From Nanoarchaeales archaeon (GTDB lineage Archaea; Nanobdellota; Nanobdellia; Woesearchaeales; UBA583), in assembly GCA_013215525.1 (NCBI GenBank), contig JABSQY010000093.1, positions 1-6,297 of the forward strand: 6,297 bases of DNA. The letters run 5' to 3'. The translations under genes were made by a program, and so were the position numbers. The notes under the pieces are model-generated. The model searched no databases. It saw only the letters and a program-made list of their open reading frames with translations, and was not told where the DNA came from. Below, piece by piece: positions 5,443 through 6,297 of the stretch (its first letter is position 1; each line of letters starts with the position of its first letter).

Positions 5443-5976
5443 ATGTTAAAATCAAACCACATACTCTGGACACTTGGAATAAGTCCGTGGATTTTCAACT
5501 TCCTAAACTACGAGCTATCCATAATAATAATCTTATCAATTATTACATCATTAATGTCATCACTACCGGACATAGACCAAAAAATAGTAAGATATTTTAA
5601 AAAATTAAATTTTAAAACTTTATACTTAACTTATCCAATTTATATAATAGTAAAACTAATATTCAAACACAGAACAATCACGCACAGCCTGTTCATACCT
5701 ATTGCAATTTTAATTAGTGTAAATTTATTACAATATAATATTTATCTAGAATATTTTTTAATTTCAGTAAGTTCAGCACTAATTCTACACATATTCGAAG
5801 ATTGTATGACAATTGCTGGAGTAAAAATATTTTGGCCAATCCCAATAAAAGTAAAATTAGCAAATTTCAGAACAGCATCAAACTGGGACAACACAGTCCT
5901 ACACATAATCGGATTATTGATATTATTATCATTTCCATTTTACTATTTCAGATTATTAGAATTGATTAAATTTTAA
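5443..5976 (+). CDS. DUF457/YdjM-like membrane-bound putative metal-dependent hydrolase
   Basis: A 177-residue integral membrane protein with helices near residues 10-38, 58-74, 82-97, 103-118 and 152-170. Family motifs sit at the membrane edge in the usual order: LPDID (41-45), HRTITHS (76-82), HIFEDCMTIAG (116-126) and WPIP (131-134). Asp43, Asp45, His76, His81, His116 and Asp120 are likely metal ligands or catalytic residues. The family is annotated as a putative inner-membrane metal-dependent hydrolase; the E. coli relative YdjM is LexA-controlled, but the substrate is not established. The length is near normal and no key motif is missing. ATG 5443 is preceded by a TATA box at 25 nt. Archaeal genomes often carry several members, so nothing here ties it to the neighbouring genes. 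Confidence 0.85.
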   Translation: MLKSNHILWTLGISPWIFNFLNYELSIIIILSIITSLMSSLPDIDQKIVRYFKKLNFKTLYLTYPIYIIVKLIFKHRTITHSLFIPIAILISVNLLQYNIYLEYFLISVSSALILHIFEDCMTIAGVKIFWPIPIKVKLANFRTASNWDNTVLHIIGLLILLSFPFYYFRLLELIKF

Positions 5977-6005
5977 TTTTTGATTAATTCATTTAATCTT
6001 TTTAA

Positions 6006-6013
6006 TTTTTTTT
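6006..6013 (+). terminator. T8 run after the DUF457-like gene
   Basis: Eight T residues follow several shorter T4-T5 runs within 30 nt of the stop codon. Such runs end transcription in archaea. No stable stem precedes them. Confidence 0.5.
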
Positions 6014-6040
6014 AATTTATTTGTAAGTTTTAATACATAT

Positions 6041-6055
6041 AATTTATATATATAA
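6041..6055 (+). promoter_or_regulatory. Strong TATA-like element
   Basis: An alternating T/A stretch (AATTTATATATATAA) lies about 24 nt before ATG 6072. The spacing matches the other starts in the window, but the local sequence is so AT-rich that chance is possible. Confidence 0.35.
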
Positions 6056-6071
6056 TTTGATTTATTTATTT

Positions 6072-6239
6072 ATGAAAAATTTAGATTATTTAAAAAATTG
6101 TGTGAAATTATTATTTTTTGATAAAAATATTGTTAAAAAAATTGAAAATTGTTCCTTTAAAATAATTTTAATTTACAATTTTATATTAATATTTACATAT
6201 ACAAATACAGATACGAATACAAATGAAAATATGTCGTGA
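6072..6239 (+). CDS. Doubtful small ORF with one hydrophobic segment
   Basis: A 55-codon reading (ATG 6072, TGA 6237-6239; a TTG at 6057 would add five residues). It has a Lys/Asn/Ile-rich N-terminus, one hydrophobic stretch (FKIILIYNFILIFTY) and a Thr/Asn tail (TNTDTNTN) encoded by a six-base tandem repeat. A TATA box precedes it at leaderless spacing. The composition is what random AT-rich DNA gives, with no recognisable family, so it may not be a gene. If real, it would be a single-pass small membrane protein. Confidence 0.25.
   Translation: MKNLDYLKNCVKLLFFDKNIVKKIENCSFKIILIYNFILIFTYTNTDTNTNENMS
6199..6222 (+). repeat. Four copies of a six-base tandem repeat
   Basis: The units read ATACAA, ATACAG, ATACGA, ATACAA, and a degenerate ATGAAA follows. 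In the small ORF they encode alternating Thr with Asn or Asp. It looks like a short slippage-generated microsatellite. Confidence 0.6.
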
Positions 6240-6297
6240 TTATTTTATGTTGTTCATTTATTTATCCAATTTTATTATAATTTTATTCTAGTTCCCA

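Larger units (their letters stand above)
5977..6297. other. AT-rich end region with no confident gene
   Basis: These 321 bases hold the T8 terminator, a TATA-like element, the doubtful 55-codon ORF and the six-base repeat. After 6240 I see no gene, RNA or repeat; a gene may begin beyond the window. Confidence 0.5.

Overview
The window is very AT-rich and looks archaeal, most likely from a small-genome DPANN lineage such as the Woesearchaeota/Pacearchaeota group. This is inferred from signals and not from a search. No gene start has a convincing Shine-Dalgarno sequence. Six plus-strand starts (1010, 3310, 3501, 4458, 5443, 6072) instead have a TATA-like box centred about 24-30 nt upstream, the geometry of archaeal leaderless transcripts. 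T-runs follow several genes, as expected for archaeal termination. A bacterial CPR genome is the main alternative, but the repeated TATA spacing argues against it.

Layout. At 111-968 lies a six-helix ABC-transporter membrane domain with no ATPase. Next is a complete arginyl-tRNA synthetase (argS, 1010-2743). Behind it, at 2823-2894, is a second, diverged copy of the last 23 codons and stop of an argS gene, probably the tail of an older argS that was replaced in place. A small convergent membrane protein (2900-3184, minus strand) ends 5 nt from that relic.

The gene-free stretch 3185-3500 is highly structured. It holds a perfect 23-nt palindrome (3255-3277), a TATA box (3280-3287), then two consecutive long hairpins (3343-3413 and 3418-3466). 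Nearly all non-Watson-Crick pairs in these hairpins are G-U pairs on the plus strand, which suggests a structured RNA. The hairpins stop right where recognisable ORF6N coding sequence begins. That coding sequence runs into an ORF6N + PLD-like protein (3501-4325) whose first residues have been cut off from any usable start.

Downstream is a tandem pair of mutually related genes of unknown function (4458-4862 and 4869-5360), probably one transcript. A DUF457/YdjM-like membrane-bound putative metal-dependent hydrolase follows (5443-5976). The final 320 bases are AT-rich with a T8 run, a strong TATA box and one doubtful small ORF containing a six-base tandem repeat.

Together these suggest a housekeeping gene (argS) next to an accessory segment. 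The most unusual parts are the argS tail relic, the double-hairpin element abutting a 5'-truncated ORF6N gene, a GC-rich palindrome inside that gene, and the unrecognised paralogue pair.
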